A DNA stretch of 39,888 bases, from the NCBI GenBank assembly GCA_031263025.1, contig JAISGO010000058.1, forward strand, positions 1 to 39,888. Direction: 5' to 3'. Position numbers and translations under genes: made by a program. A model generated the notes under the pieces. It did no database searches and was not told the DNA's origin. It saw nothing but the letters and a program-made list of their open reading frames with translations. This DNA comes from Coriobacteriales bacterium (lineage in GTDB: Bacteria > Actinomycetota > Coriobacteriia > Coriobacteriales > UBA8131). Shown piece by piece: positions 30,973 to 39,843 of this stretch (position 1 is its first letter; the number at the start of each line of letters is the position of its first letter).

Positions 30973-33378
30973 ATGAAAAAATTATGGGGAAACCCTGCCA
31001 AGGGCCTGTTGTCCGTGATCGTGGGGCTATGCCTGGCCTGTGCGCTCTGCCCCCTAGCCGGACGCCATCTGTCTTTCGCTGAGGGCACGCAGCTGCCCGC
31101 CGCCGACTTGGTGCTCCCCTCGGTCAGCGTAAACGGTGGCCACGTTAACATCGCCACTGACCGCAGCGCCATCGATGACGCCAGCTACCCGACAAGCACA
31201 GGTTCCCGCCTGCGTAGCGCGACCACGCTGCCTAGCAGCTTCAGTTTGGTCGACCTACCCGGCGTGAGCGGCTACGACGCTAGTAAGGCCGCCCTCACTA
31301 GCTCGGTCAAAGACCAGGGCGACTACGGCACCTGCTGGGCGATCGGCGCCTTGGCCTCTGCCGAGAGCTCCGAAGTGGCAGGCGGTCTACAGAGTAGTAT
31401 CACCCAGCTCTCCCCTAGCTTCCTGATCGACTCCGCCTACAACGCCAGCAGTTACAACGCCGCCTATTACGGTGACACTTCAGGCCACGGCTGGCAGGCC
31501 GGCGGCAACGACTACATGGCCATCACCTCAATGGCCAAAGGCTACGGCCCCGAGCCGCTCTCTGACTACCCCTACCCCGGCGACGCTGGGGCAAGCCAGC
31601 TCAGCCAAAGCCAGCTCGAGCAGCAGGCCTACAGTCTTAAGGACGCCGTCAACTTGCCCGACCCCACCGACAGCCGGGGCGAGCTCTCTGAGACCAACCT
31701 CAAAGCCATCAAGACGGCCGTCGAAGGGGGCGTCTGCGACATCTCCTACTACTCAGACGATGACCAATCTGCCATGGACGCGCCCGACCGTAAGTGGAAC
31801 CCCACCAAAGACGCCTACTATGACAGCAACTCCTCAGACCGTGCACAGAACAACCATACCGTCGCCATCGTCGGTTGGAACGACAGCTTTTCTGCAAATA
31901 ATTTCTCCACTCACCCCGGTGGCAACGGCGCTTTCCTGATCAAGAACTCCTGGGGCTCGAGCTGGGGCGATCAGGGTTACTTCTGGCTTTCCTACTACGA
32001 CCAGAGCGTCTCCGACATCTGGCAATACCAGCTGGCCAAAGCCGGTAGCCTGGGCACGGTGCAAAACCTGGACAGCCTAGGCTGGAACGGTGATGGTTTT
32101 AGGGCCAACAGCATCCCCAGCGAGGCCAACATCTTCACTTCGGGTAGCAGCGATCAAGCCCTCAAGACAGTCAGCTTCTATACCAGCGACCCTGGCCAGA
32201 GCCTCACCGTCAAGGTCTATACCGGCCTGACCAGCACGGCCAACCCGACCACTGGACATCTGGCCGGCACCTATACGACCAAGGAGACCTACGCCGGCTA
32301 CCATACCTACCAACTCAGCAAGGCGGTCGGCCTCGCTGCGAACAGCAAGTACAGTGTCGTGGTCACCTACCAAAAGCCCAGCTCCGACACCGTCCTGCCC
32401 TTCGAGGTCAACTACGACGACGACGGAGAGCAGATGGGCGCGGCCAGCATCAGCCCCGGCCAGTCCTTCTACGCCTATAGCAGCGGCAAATGGGAGGACG
32501 TCTACGGCACCGCCTCCGAGGACGCCACTTTCTGCCATGCCTGCATCAAGGCTTTCACCGCTCCTTTGCCCAAGCCCACTGCCGATATGATCAGCGCCGA
32601 CCTCTCCACCCGACAGGTCACCGGTAAGCCCCTAGACGTCAAGATCAGCGCAGCGAGCGGCGTGAGCGGCCTCGGCCCCATCACCGCCCAGTATTCGAGC
32701 GACGGCAGCAGCTGGTCGAGCACGGCTCCGCGTTGGGTCGGCAGCTACCAGGTGCGGGCCAAGCTCGCGCCAGGCCCATCCTACGCCTCGGCCACCTTTG
32801 ACCTGGGCAGCTACCGCGTCGTCCAAGGTACGCCCACGGCGGCGGTCTTCAGCTATGACGCCAGCGACATCTACACCGGCGGGGCCTTATCAGCCAACGT
32901 TAAAGCTGCATCTGGGGTCGAAGGGCTGGGTAGCGTCAGCGCCTCTTACCAGGCGGCTGGCTCAAGTACGAAGAGCTCAAAGGGGCCCAGCAAGGTCGCC
33001 CACTACACGGTCTTTGCCAGCTGCAGCGGCGGCGTTGACTTTGCCGCCAGCACAGCCCCGATCAAGCTAGGCACCTATACGGTCAACCCCCACAAAGTCA
33101 CATCGCTTAAGCTCAAAGCCGGCTCAGGTAAGCTCTCTGCCAGCTGGAAGGACTTCTCGACCAGCTCGGCGATGGTTTCATACTACAAAGTGTATTACCG
33201 CAAATCCGGCAGCTCAACCTGGCACAGCAAGACCTACCAGTCCAACAGCGCCCATAAGGCGACCCTCTCCGGCCTCTCCCGCCACAAGAAGTACTCCGTC
33301 AAGGTCAGGGTCTACCGCAGCGTCAGTGGCAGCGATCCCTACGCCACCAGCGCGACCGCAAGCAAGACCACCGCTTAA
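30973..33378 (+). CDS. Secreted C1-family cysteine protease, paralogue with two MBG-like repeats
   Basis: The ATG at 30973 follows AAGGGGAG; the frame upstream to 30922 is not needed. The 801-residue protein has a signal peptide (LLSVIVGLCLACALCPLAGRHLSFA). Its papain domain has Gln115 and Cys121 (VKDQGDYGTCWAIG), His295 (NNHTVAIVGWNDSF) and Asn325 (LIKNSWGSSWGDQG). A lectin-like region, two MBG-like repeats at 536-621 and 622-707, and a fibronectin-III-like end at 708-801 follow. It is clearly paralogous to the preceding gene over its whole length; the size difference corresponds to two fewer repeats. Complete catalytic residues in both copies argue that both are active. Possible substrates are surface proteins such as the 1492-residue protein encoded nearby, which is only inferred. 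Confidence 0.92.
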   Translation: MKKLWGNPAKGLLSVIVGLCLACALCPLAGRHLSFAEGTQLPAADLVLPSVSVNGGHVNIATDRSAIDDASYPTSTGSRLRSATTLPSSFSLVDLPGVSGYDASKAALTSSVKDQGDYGTCWAIGALASAESSEVAGGLQSSITQLSPSFLIDSAYNASSYNAAYYGDTSGHGWQAGGNDYMAITSMAKGYGPEPLSDYPYPGDAGASQLSQSQLEQQAYSLKDAVNLPDPTDSRGELSETNLKAIKTAVEGGVCDISYYSDDDQSAMDAPDRKWNPTKDAYYDSNSSDRAQNNHTVAIVGWNDSFSANNFSTHPGGNGAFLIKNSWGSSWGDQGYFWLSYYDQSVSDIWQYQLAKAGSLGTVQNLDSLGWNGDGFRANSIPSEANIFTSGSSDQALKTVSFYTSDPGQSLTVKVYTGLTSTANPTTGHLAGTYTTKETYAGYHTYQLSKAVGLAANSKYSVVVTYQKPSSDTVLPFEVNYDDDGEQMGAASISPGQSFYAYSSGKWEDVYGTASEDATFCHACIKAFTAPLPKPTADMISADLSTRQVTGKPLDVKISAASGVSGLGPITAQYSSDGSSWSSTAPRWVGSYQVRAKLAPGPSYASATFDLGSYRVVQGTPTAAVFSYDASDIYTGGALSANVKAASGVEGLGSVSASYQAAGSSTKSSKGPSKVAHYTVFASCSGGVDFAASTAPIKLGTYTVNPHKVTSLKLKAGSGKLSASWKDFSTSSAMVSYYKVYYRKSGSSTWHSKTYQSNSAHKATLSGLSRHKKYSVKVRVYRSVSGSDPYATSATASKTTA
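31933..32033 (+). repeat. Near-identical tract shared with the first protease gene (copy B)
   Basis: Partner of 28935-29035, with 98 of 101 bases identical. The sequence similarity drops sharply just outside both ends, as expected for a gene-conversion tract. Confidence 0.85.
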
Positions 33379-33385
33379 AAATAGA

Positions 33386-33409
33386 GGGGACATCTTATCA
33401 GGTGTCCCC
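33386..33409. repeat. GGGGACA...TGTCCCC palindrome, copy 5
   Basis: GGGGACATCTTA continues TCAGGTGTCCCC, a 24-base palindrome with two mismatched pairs. It lies 8 bases after the second protease stop and 18 bases from the stop of the convergent CDGSH gene, so it could serve both transcripts. Confidence 0.85.
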
Positions 33410-33426
33410 CATTGCTTGGCTACTGC

Positions 33427-34113
33427 TTATTGGTCAAGCTGGTCGCTATAGCCGACGCTGACGTGCATGGCGTCGCAGAAGGGCTTGTTGTCGGAGTGGC
33501 CGCAGCGACAGAGGGCATAGCGGTTGCGCTGTTCGTAGGCCTCACCGTCAGCGCCGACTAGCTCCACCCCGCCCTGCACATAGATCGGCCCCGAACAGGA
33601 CTTCTCCGGATCCTCCAGAAGGTCGATACGTGGGCTGAGCTCAGGCTCGACCAGTTTATCCCCATTCTCTTTATCATGGTGCTGGAGGCGGCCGGCCGGA
33701 CACTCATAGGCGGCTTTCATCGCCTCTTCGCGCGTCTCGGCGTCCTGCGCCCTTTCGGTCAGGCTCCAGACCTCAGAGCCGGCCCGGTGGCAAAAACGTG
33801 CAAAAGCGCAGCGTTCGTCGTCCTCGAGGCTCAAAGTAGGCCCTTCGAAGTGCTCGGCGCGCTCGGCGAAGGGCTGGTGCGAGGCGGTCTCGGCTCCCTC
33901 GAAGTCAGCGCTTAGGTGTGAGCCATCGCAGAAAGGCATGTTCTTGGAGTGGCCGCAGCGACAGAGCGCATAGCTATCCTCCACCTCGAAAGTGCGGCCG
34001 GGGCGCATCTCGCGATGGTCGCCCACCGTCACCATCTGCTCTTGGCTAAGTGGCAGGCCCCCGCTGACCAGATAGGGGCCGTCATTAGTGATCTCGATCT
34101 TGGCTTGTGCCAT
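33427..34113 (-). CDS. Multi-cluster iron-sulfur protein: two CDGSH domains around a four-cysteine domain
   Basis: I start at the ATG at 34113 (MAQAKIEITNDGPYLV), with GGAGGG 7 bases upstream. The 228-residue protein has a first CDGSH motif with ligands C51, C53, C62 and H66 (CRCGHSKNMPFCDGSH) and a second with C202, C204, C213 and H217 (CRCGHSDNKPFCDAMH). Each should bind a [2Fe-2S] cluster with three Cys and one His. Between them, C102, C108, C138 and C173 match the divergent four-cysteine (Fer4_19/DUF1271-like) domain, which probably holds a third cluster. Such proteins are thought to act in electron transfer or Fe-S handling, but the exact role is unknown. It lies downstream of a cysteine-rich gene and yqeK. 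Confidence 0.92.
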   Translation of the reverse strand: MAQAKIEITNDGPYLVSGGLPLSQEQMVTVGDHREMRPGRTFEVEDSYALCRCGHSKNMPFCDGSHLSADFEGAETASHQPFAERAEHFEGPTLSLEDDERCAFARFCHRAGSEVWSLTERAQDAETREEAMKAAYECPAGRLQHHDKENGDKLVEPELSPRIDLLEDPEKSCSGPIYVQGGVELVGADGEAYEQRNRYALCRCGHSDNKPFCDAMHVSVGYSDQLDQ

Positions 34114-34216
34114 CGTTTTCCCTCCGTCATGTCGCGCTGTTTGCACCCGCCTCAAAGTATAGCACTGGCCCTGCCGCTCTCAGCCAGGCTGCCGGGCGCC
34201 AGGAGGGCGGCGCAGC

Positions 34217-34459
34217 TCAACCCAAACGCGGGGCGTGAGTGAGGAAGAACTCACAGACCAGACAGGTCTGTTTGTGGGTCTGGCTGCGGTCGACCGTGGT
34301 GTCGAAGATCAGGGCCGGATCCGAGGTAGCTGCGTGCTGGGGACGATCGCAGGCAGCGTAGAAACACTCCAGAACACACATGTGGTCTGCGGATCTCTGG
34401 GCATGCGGGCAACGCGCATGCATCTCCTCGTCACAGCCGAGCTCCTGCCAACAAGCCAT
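34217..34459 (-). CDS. Small cysteine-rich protein, probably metal-binding
   Basis: This 80-residue protein has eight cysteines (C3, C9, C17, C28, C32, C37, C66, C69) and starts MACWQELGC, recalling small proteins with CW-type motifs in anaerobes. The last pair is a CxxC (TCLVCEFF). It should bind zinc or an Fe-S cluster. The ATG lies 7 bases after the yqeK stop with GAGGG between, so translation is coupled to yqeK. About 100 bases separate it from the CDGSH gene downstream. I do not know its function. Confidence 0.78.
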   Translation of the reverse strand: MACWQELGCDEEMHARCPHAQRSADHMCVLECFYAACDRPQHAATSDPALIFDTTVDRSQTHKQTCLVCEFFLTHAPRLG

Positions 34460-34466
34460 CGTGCCC

Positions 34467-35051
34467 TCAGTCTTTCGCAGCCTGACGGCGCACGTAGGCG
34501 TTCCAGACCTCGAGGGTGTTAGGGGCGATCAGGCGGCGCCGCGCGACTAGATAATCGATCAGATAAGCCAAGCAGGAGAAAAACAATTCCTGTAGCGAAA
34601 CCTTACCGATCTTCAGGCGCAGGGCATCCAGCTCTGGATTGTCGCGCAGAGGCTCGACCATGTCGGCCACATAGATGACCATGTCCAGATCACTCATCTC
34701 CGGCGCGGCGCTGGTGTGGCGGGCGACCGCCTGGAGAACCTCCTCCGAGAGCCCAGGCAGGTCGCAGCGCAAATCCTCGGCGCCGACCACCGAATGGAGG
34801 AGCCGGGCGAGCTCCCTAAGGTCGCCCTCAGGGCCCACCTGGTAGCGCTGGGCCCGGGCAATCAACTCCGCATCGGGCAAACACTTGTCCCAGTCGTGCA
34901 CCAGGCCGGCGGTATAAGCGGCCTCGGGGTCGACCCCATAACGCTCAGCTAAGTCACGGGCGGTGGTGGCGACGCTCAGCGAATGCTGGTAGCGGCGGGC
35001 ATCAAGCCGGGCGCGCAGAAGGGGAAAGATCTGTTGGTTGATATCCGGCAT
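34467..35051 (-). CDS. yqeK: YqeK-family HD-domain hydrolase
   Basis: The 194-residue protein has an HD domain with the metal ligands His23 (RRYQHSLSVA), His52-Asp53 (GLVHDWDKCLP) and a later Asp in LDMVIYVADMVEP. This is the pattern of YqeK, which hydrolyses symmetrical diadenosine tetraphosphate and is often encoded with nadD and rsfS; neither is next to it here. The start at 35051 follows GGAGAGCC. It heads a minus-strand group with a cysteine-rich protein and a triple Fe-S protein, which may hint at an oxidative-stress role because Ap4A accumulates under such stress; this is inference. Confidence 0.9.
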   Translation of the reverse strand: MPDINQQIFPLLRARLDARRYQHSLSVATTARDLAERYGVDPEAAYTAGLVHDWDKCLPDAELIARAQRYQVGPEGDLRELARLLHSVVGAEDLRCDLPGLSEEVLQAVARHTSAAPEMSDLDMVIYVADMVEPLRDNPELDALRLKIGKVSLQELFFSCLAYLIDYLVARRRLIAPNTLEVWNAYVRRQAAKD

Positions 35052-35346
35052 GGCTCTCCATTGTAGGCGATGGGCGCCCTGAGCGCCGTGCGCAGCTGCG
35101 CAGAACCAGTCCAGAATCGACGCTTAGACCGACTTGATGGAGTTGGCCGCGTACGGAAAAAAGCGGGTTAATCCTAACAAATTCAGCTAATTTGCGCTAA
35201 AATATGTAGTGGAATACAGGGGAGAAATGCATTCAGTATGGAAAGAGGGAATATGATAAATCAGATTAACCGGGACCCCGCCCCAGAAGCGCTACTCTGA
35301 GTTAGACTACTACGGCTGCCGGCTGTGTCTGGGAGCCCCTGGTGCG
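35052..35346. other. Intergenic region between yqeK and the large surface protein
   Basis: This 295-base gap between divergent genes is A/T-richer around 35160-35210 than elsewhere, including TAAAAT at 35198-35203 with TG four bases upstream, a weak plus-strand promoter candidate. A 20-codon frame (MERGNMINQI...) after GGGGAG at about 35219-35224 could be a short leader peptide, but nothing else supports it. No RNA gene or repeat was recognised. Confidence 0.4.
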
Positions 35347-38300
35347 ATGTCCCGCCCTCAAATGAAAAACAAACTGTCCAAGCCCCGCCGTCTGGCCCGG
35401 CTCTCCGCCGTTACCGTCACCTGGTGGACCCGGCGGCGACGGCGTGCGCTGCTCGCTGTCTTAGTCGCTGGCCTACTGGCAGTGTTAGTCGCCAGCCTAG
35501 CCTATGCCGCCTCCGAGCGCACTCTGCTTGATCCCAGCGGCTATGCCCAGGCCGAGCTGGCGCCAACAAGCTCCAGCAGCGGCACTAGCGTGCTGAGCCA
35601 ATCTGCAAGCTCCCCGACGGCGGGCGATGACACTACCCAAAAGGCAGCTGCCCCGGGCGCAGCCCAAACAAGCTCCCTGTCCACGCACTCGGCGCAGACA
35701 GATGCTCACACTGGTGCGACTGGAGACGCGACCAAGGACAGCGTAACCAAGGCCACTCCGCCCCTGCGCGGCACACCTGACTACAGCGGCAGTGGCAGCG
35801 ACCAGACCGCGACCGTGACGGACTGGACTGATTTTCAGACGGCTTATGAAAATGTTAATGTCTCGAAGATCATCTTGGCGCCAACTGATACGACGAGCAA
35901 TACCATCGGGAGAGATGATAGTACAGCCTCGACTATGCTCTCAGACACTTATGAGTTGGCTCGTAGCTTGGAAGTGACCAGCGAGGATGCGAACAATCCA
36001 GTCACCCTCGACTTCGGGGATAGTAACCCGGCTGATTCTCACAATTCATTCCACCTGGACACGGCCACGGCTGATGTCTCCTATACTTTGAATCTGAACA
36101 ACCTTAAGATCGCCCATGACGGCTCTGGTTATAACGGGGAGTCTGCCGTCATCTATGACAATGACAGTACAGACAATAGCGCTGGCTGGACGGTTTCCCT
36201 GAATAACGTCTATAGCACAGCCGGCAGTAGCGGCGCAAGCACAAGTCCGTCTACGAGCCCAGCGCCTTTGATCGCCTGCGGAACCAACCTCGACGATTTC
36301 GCTATGACTGACGGAGTCGGGGACACTAATGGGGTCAAGCTCGACCTTGCCGGTACCGTCGATTGGTTTAGCTCTTACGACAATCAAATCGTCACTGCCG
36401 GTTCGACCACGATTGCCTCGGATGCGAATGTTGACATCACTGGTACCGGTGGCGACGATATTGACGGATGCATTTGTAACCTCAACTCAGTGAGTTGCGG
36501 CGAGGGGGCTTCTTTTGACGTCCAGTGCAGTGGCATTAGTAGCTTCGGAGGTAGTACGATGGTTGCCCTGGTCACTACTGGCGCAAGCTTCGGCGCAGAT
36601 GACATCATCAAAATCCTTGACACACCTTACGGTATCAGAACACCGGCAACAATGGCTGGCGACGTCGACTTCTCTGCCAATGACCAAGTGACGATTGAGA
36701 ATAAACTTGGGGACAATACCACCTCAGCTATAACCTACGCCATCTATGTAGGCCAAGGTAGCGTTAGTTTCGCTGCGAGCGATAAACTCACGGATAGCCC
36801 AAACATTAGCATTACAAGCACGAGTACTAGTGGAATGGGCATCATCACCGCGCCAACTGCTGATAACGCCGCTCCTAAGGTCACGATCGGAGCATACAAT
36901 AACGTCAATATCGCAGTAGCGACTACTGCGATCTATGCTGCAGACGTGACCTTTGGCGCAAATTGCAAAGCAACCATCAATGCTTCAAAAGGGGTAACTG
37001 AATGTTCCACAAGTGAGACACCTACAAATGCCAATGCAGCAGGTGCCACTGCGGCCATCAAAGTGGTGCCTTATGAAGCAAGTGACACAATCAATAACGG
37101 AACCCTCTCAGTTGAGAACGGTGCTGATGTAACGGTAACCACTGGCGGTGTCAATGGTGTGCTTGTTGACGCATGCATCCAAACGTCAAGTGGCGGAACG
37201 AACGCAGGCACTGGAGGATTAGGAACCTTGCAGGTACAAGGAGGAAGCTTGGACGTAGAGGCTCCAGTCACCAGCAGTGCTTCTTATGCTGGATTGCGTT
37301 ATTTTGTGGTCTACATCGCCTCTACTGCAAGCAGTGCCAGCAGCGGAGGGGGCCTGGCAGTAACTGTAGGCGGAAAGTTCATCGCAAAAAATACCGGTAG
37401 CGGTAATGATTGCCCGGCACTGCGTATGACTTTGGGGTATGGTCGATTCTTGATCGACGGCCAAGGTTCTGAGGTGGATATTTCCCAAGCAGACGCTCAA
37501 ACTACATACCAGGCGGCCCTACATTTTGCTTATGGGACTAACGTCCAATTAACCATAGAGAACTCTGCCAAACTATCGGTGACGCGAGACTTGAGCACAG
37601 ACGGCACAGCGGTACCCGCCATACGTTTTGGCGTTTCTAAGGGCGACGGGATGACCATTGAAAGCGGAGGACAGGTATATGTCAATAATGCGGGGAACAG
37701 TAATCCTGGCGATGATGACGGCACTGACGCGCAAGGCAATGAAGCTGTAGAATTCGCCAACAGCACCAGCACCAATGTCGGCGACTTTTCTTTTACTGTC
37801 AAAGGCTCGGATCCAAGTACTGGGCAAGCCTCTTCCTGTGTTTTGCTCGCAGACTATGGTCCGGCGATTAACGCGCATGCTCAACCTGACGGAAGCATCA
37901 CCGTTGGCGAAGGCTGCGTTTTCGAGGCAACCGGGAATGATCCTGACGGTATTTTCTATGCCACTGGAACAGGTTTCAGCTTTAGCTCTTATAAACCTCA
38001 ATATTATGACTTCAAAAATACTTACAGTACTGAGAAAGCACCGGTCTTTTATACAGGCGGCGGTTGCACTTTCACCTCCTGTGAATCAGATACTTCGATA
38101 TGGCTTAAGGGGTCTGACGTCGATGGCGACGCCAGCAAGAATTTCACCGACATCACCTGGCAGGTCACCGGGGATTTGAATAGTACAAGCTTCGCATCTG
38201 GCACCAGCAACGCTCCGGTTACCACGGGCAGTTTTACGGATCCCATCTCTAGTACGACATACTCTGGATCCGATTCGGCCTTTGCCTCATGGTACCAAAC

Positions 38301-39825
38301 AACCTCTACGACCATGGGCAACTACATCCGCATCAGCGGCAACAACTCATCTCCCACGGTCACCGCTGCCCCCACCGCGACCAACGCCGACCATTATCTG
38401 CGCTTCCCGCTCAGTGTGCCCGAGGGGGTGAATGTTGACTGGAGCCGGGCCACCCGGGCGGCCGAGGCCGGCGAGGTCTTGGGCGAATATAGCTATGCCC
38501 CAGACGGAGACGATTCCGCCGTCAACGCGGAAGGCAACTCGGCGAGTAACACCCAATACACCTACAGTTACGGGACAGTTGTCGGCGCGACGACCTACTA
38601 CGCCCCGTCTATCGAAGATGATCCTTATTACTCCTATGCAGATAACACAGCTGAGACCGCCCCAAGTGACCTCAGGATATCCCCTAGCGGCGGTACCGCC
38701 GGAACAGATTACCTCAAGGCAGGCGATCAATATAGCCTGGGAGAGGCCTGGCGCGACGCCGACAGTCCCGATAGTACAAACGCCAAACTGGCCGACCTCA
38801 CCGGTCTCAGCGCTGTCACTGTCTACGACGTCCTGCCGCCCAACCCCCTTACCATCAGCACCGTCCACGCGGGCGATGACACCATCAGCGGCACTTGGAG
38901 CCAGGACAGCGTCAAAGACGGCGGCGATAAGCCGGCCTATCTCTATTACGAGCTGAATACGACGTCGGGTACTGGCACCCTTACCTTAGCCACTAACGTT
39001 ACTATCGACGCCGCCGATAACAGCGGGAGTGGTAAATGGTCTTTCAAGGCGCCCGCTGATATGGCCCAGGGCGACACCCTACAGGTCTTCGCCGCCGATA
39101 ACGGCGCCCAGGTGGGTGCCAACCAAGGCAGCTCGCTGCCAGCGGTCTCGGGATTACAAATCTATGTGGACAAGACGAGCGGCGCTTTGGAGAGTGCAGG
39201 CACGAGTGGCGGAACCTATGTCAACCTCGAGCCGGCCACCACCACCACCTACCACGACGCCAACATCCCGGCCGCCACCTCCACCACGGTGCAAAAAGAG
39301 ATCTCGGTCTTGAGCCTGTCTGGCGGCGACGCCTTGATCAAGTTCGGCAGCTTGGACTTGGCCCAGGCAGTGCCCAACAAAAACGGCTCGCCCATCTGCA
39401 TCAAGTCCAACCTCGCCAACGGCTACAACTTACAGGTCACGAGCAGCACCACCTCAGGCCAGCTCAGCTTAGGCGGCCAAGCTGACCTCAGCACGCCCGG
39501 CAGCCAGATCCCCTGGGGAGATGCCACCAGCAGCCAAGCCTCGTTCTGGCATGTCATGATGAGCTCTGACTCCTCGGCCAATCCCTATAGCAACACCCCC
39601 GCCGGTAGCGTGGCCGATCCCTTCAAAGGCCTGTCTGATACCAGCAGCCCAGGGCCCACCAGCAGCGCTGCCACTGTCATCTCCGCTGACGCCGGTACCG
39701 TGAGCGTGGCCGGTGGCGATTACTTCCTTCCCACTTATGGCCTCGCCCTCTACGGCGGGCTCCAGTCCGGCACCTACGCCACCACCCTCACCTATACCCT
39801 CTCGCCTAATATCGCCAACCCCTAG
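35347..39825 (+). CDS. Large secreted Ser/Thr/Asn-rich surface protein, unknown function
   Basis: The 1492-residue protein starts at the ATG at 35347 (GGGAG 11 bases upstream); an ATG at 35362 is possible. A basic stretch (TRRRRRALLAVLVAG) and hydrophobic core ending ASLAYAASE form a signal peptide near residues 33-57. Residues of about 60-150 are a Ser/Thr/Ala linker. Residues of about 155-1000 alternate short beta strands and Asn/Gly/Ser turns (such as VTIENKLGDNTTSAITYAIY), suggesting a right-handed beta-helix as in adhesins. The last 200 residues (from TTVQKEISVLSLSGGDALIK to SGTYATTLTYTLSPNIANP) look like a compact beta domain. No LPXTG, WxL or C-terminal helix is present. The central part is clearly lower in G+C. 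Adhesin or matrix function is inferred. Confidence 0.88.
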   Translation: MSRPQMKNKLSKPRRLARLSAVTVTWWTRRRRRALLAVLVAGLLAVLVASLAYAASERTLLDPSGYAQAELAPTSSSSGTSVLSQSASSPTAGDDTTQKAAAPGAAQTSSLSTHSAQTDAHTGATGDATKDSVTKATPPLRGTPDYSGSGSDQTATVTDWTDFQTAYENVNVSKIILAPTDTTSNTIGRDDSTASTMLSDTYELARSLEVTSEDANNPVTLDFGDSNPADSHNSFHLDTATADVSYTLNLNNLKIAHDGSGYNGESAVIYDNDSTDNSAGWTVSLNNVYSTAGSSGASTSPSTSPAPLIACGTNLDDFAMTDGVGDTNGVKLDLAGTVDWFSSYDNQIVTAGSTTIASDANVDITGTGGDDIDGCICNLNSVSCGEGASFDVQCSGISSFGGSTMVALVTTGASFGADDIIKILDTPYGIRTPATMAGDVDFSANDQVTIENKLGDNTTSAITYAIYVGQGSVSFAASDKLTDSPNISITSTSTSGMGIITAPTADNAAPKVTIGAYNNVNIAVATTAIYAADVTFGANCKATINASKGVTECSTSETPTNANAAGATAAIKVVPYEASDTINNGTLSVENGADVTVTTGGVNGVLVDACIQTSSGGTNAGTGGLGTLQVQGGSLDVEAPVTSSASYAGLRYFVVYIASTASSASSGGGLAVTVGGKFIAKNTGSGNDCPALRMTLGYGRFLIDGQGSEVDISQADAQTTYQAALHFAYGTNVQLTIENSAKLSVTRDLSTDGTAVPAIRFGVSKGDGMTIESGGQVYVNNAGNSNPGDDDGTDAQGNEAVEFANSTSTNVGDFSFTVKGSDPSTGQASSCVLLADYGPAINAHAQPDGSITVGEGCVFEATGNDPDGIFYATGTGFSFSSYKPQYYDFKNTYSTEKAPVFYTGGGCTFTSCESDTSIWLKGSDVDGDASKNFTDITWQVTGDLNSTSFASGTSNAPVTTGSFTDPISSTTYSGSDSAFASWYQTTSTTMGNYIRISGNNSSPTVTAAPTATNADHYLRFPLSVPEGVNVDWSRATRAAEAGEVLGEYSYAPDGDDSAVNAEGNSASNTQYTYSYGTVVGATTYYAPSIEDDPYYSYADNTAETAPSDLRISPSGGTAGTDYLKAGDQYSLGEAWRDADSPDSTNAKLADLTGLSAVTVYDVLPPNPLTISTVHAGDDTISGTWSQDSVKDGGDKPAYLYYELNTTSGTGTLTLATNVTIDAADNSGSGKWSFKAPADMAQGDTLQVFAADNGAQVGANQGSSLPAVSGLQIYVDKTSGALESAGTSGGTYVNLEPATTTTYHDANIPAATSTTVQKEISVLSLSGGDALIKFGSLDLAQAVPNKNGSPICIKSNLANGYNLQVTSSTTSGQLSLGGQADLSTPGSQIPWGDATSSQASFWHVMMSSDSSANPYSNTPAGSVADPFKGLSDTSSPGPTSSAATVISADAGTVSVAGGDYFLPTYGLALYGGLQSGTYATTLTYTLSPNIANP

Positions 39826-39843
39826 GACGTTTACAGGGGTTTT
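39817..39843 (+). terminator. Intrinsic-type terminator after the large surface protein
   Basis: AACCCCT (39817-39823) pairs with AGGGGTT (39835-39841) around an 11-base loop and is followed by a short T run. The stem overlaps the stop codon. The remaining 45 bases of the window show no identifiable gene. Confidence 0.5.
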
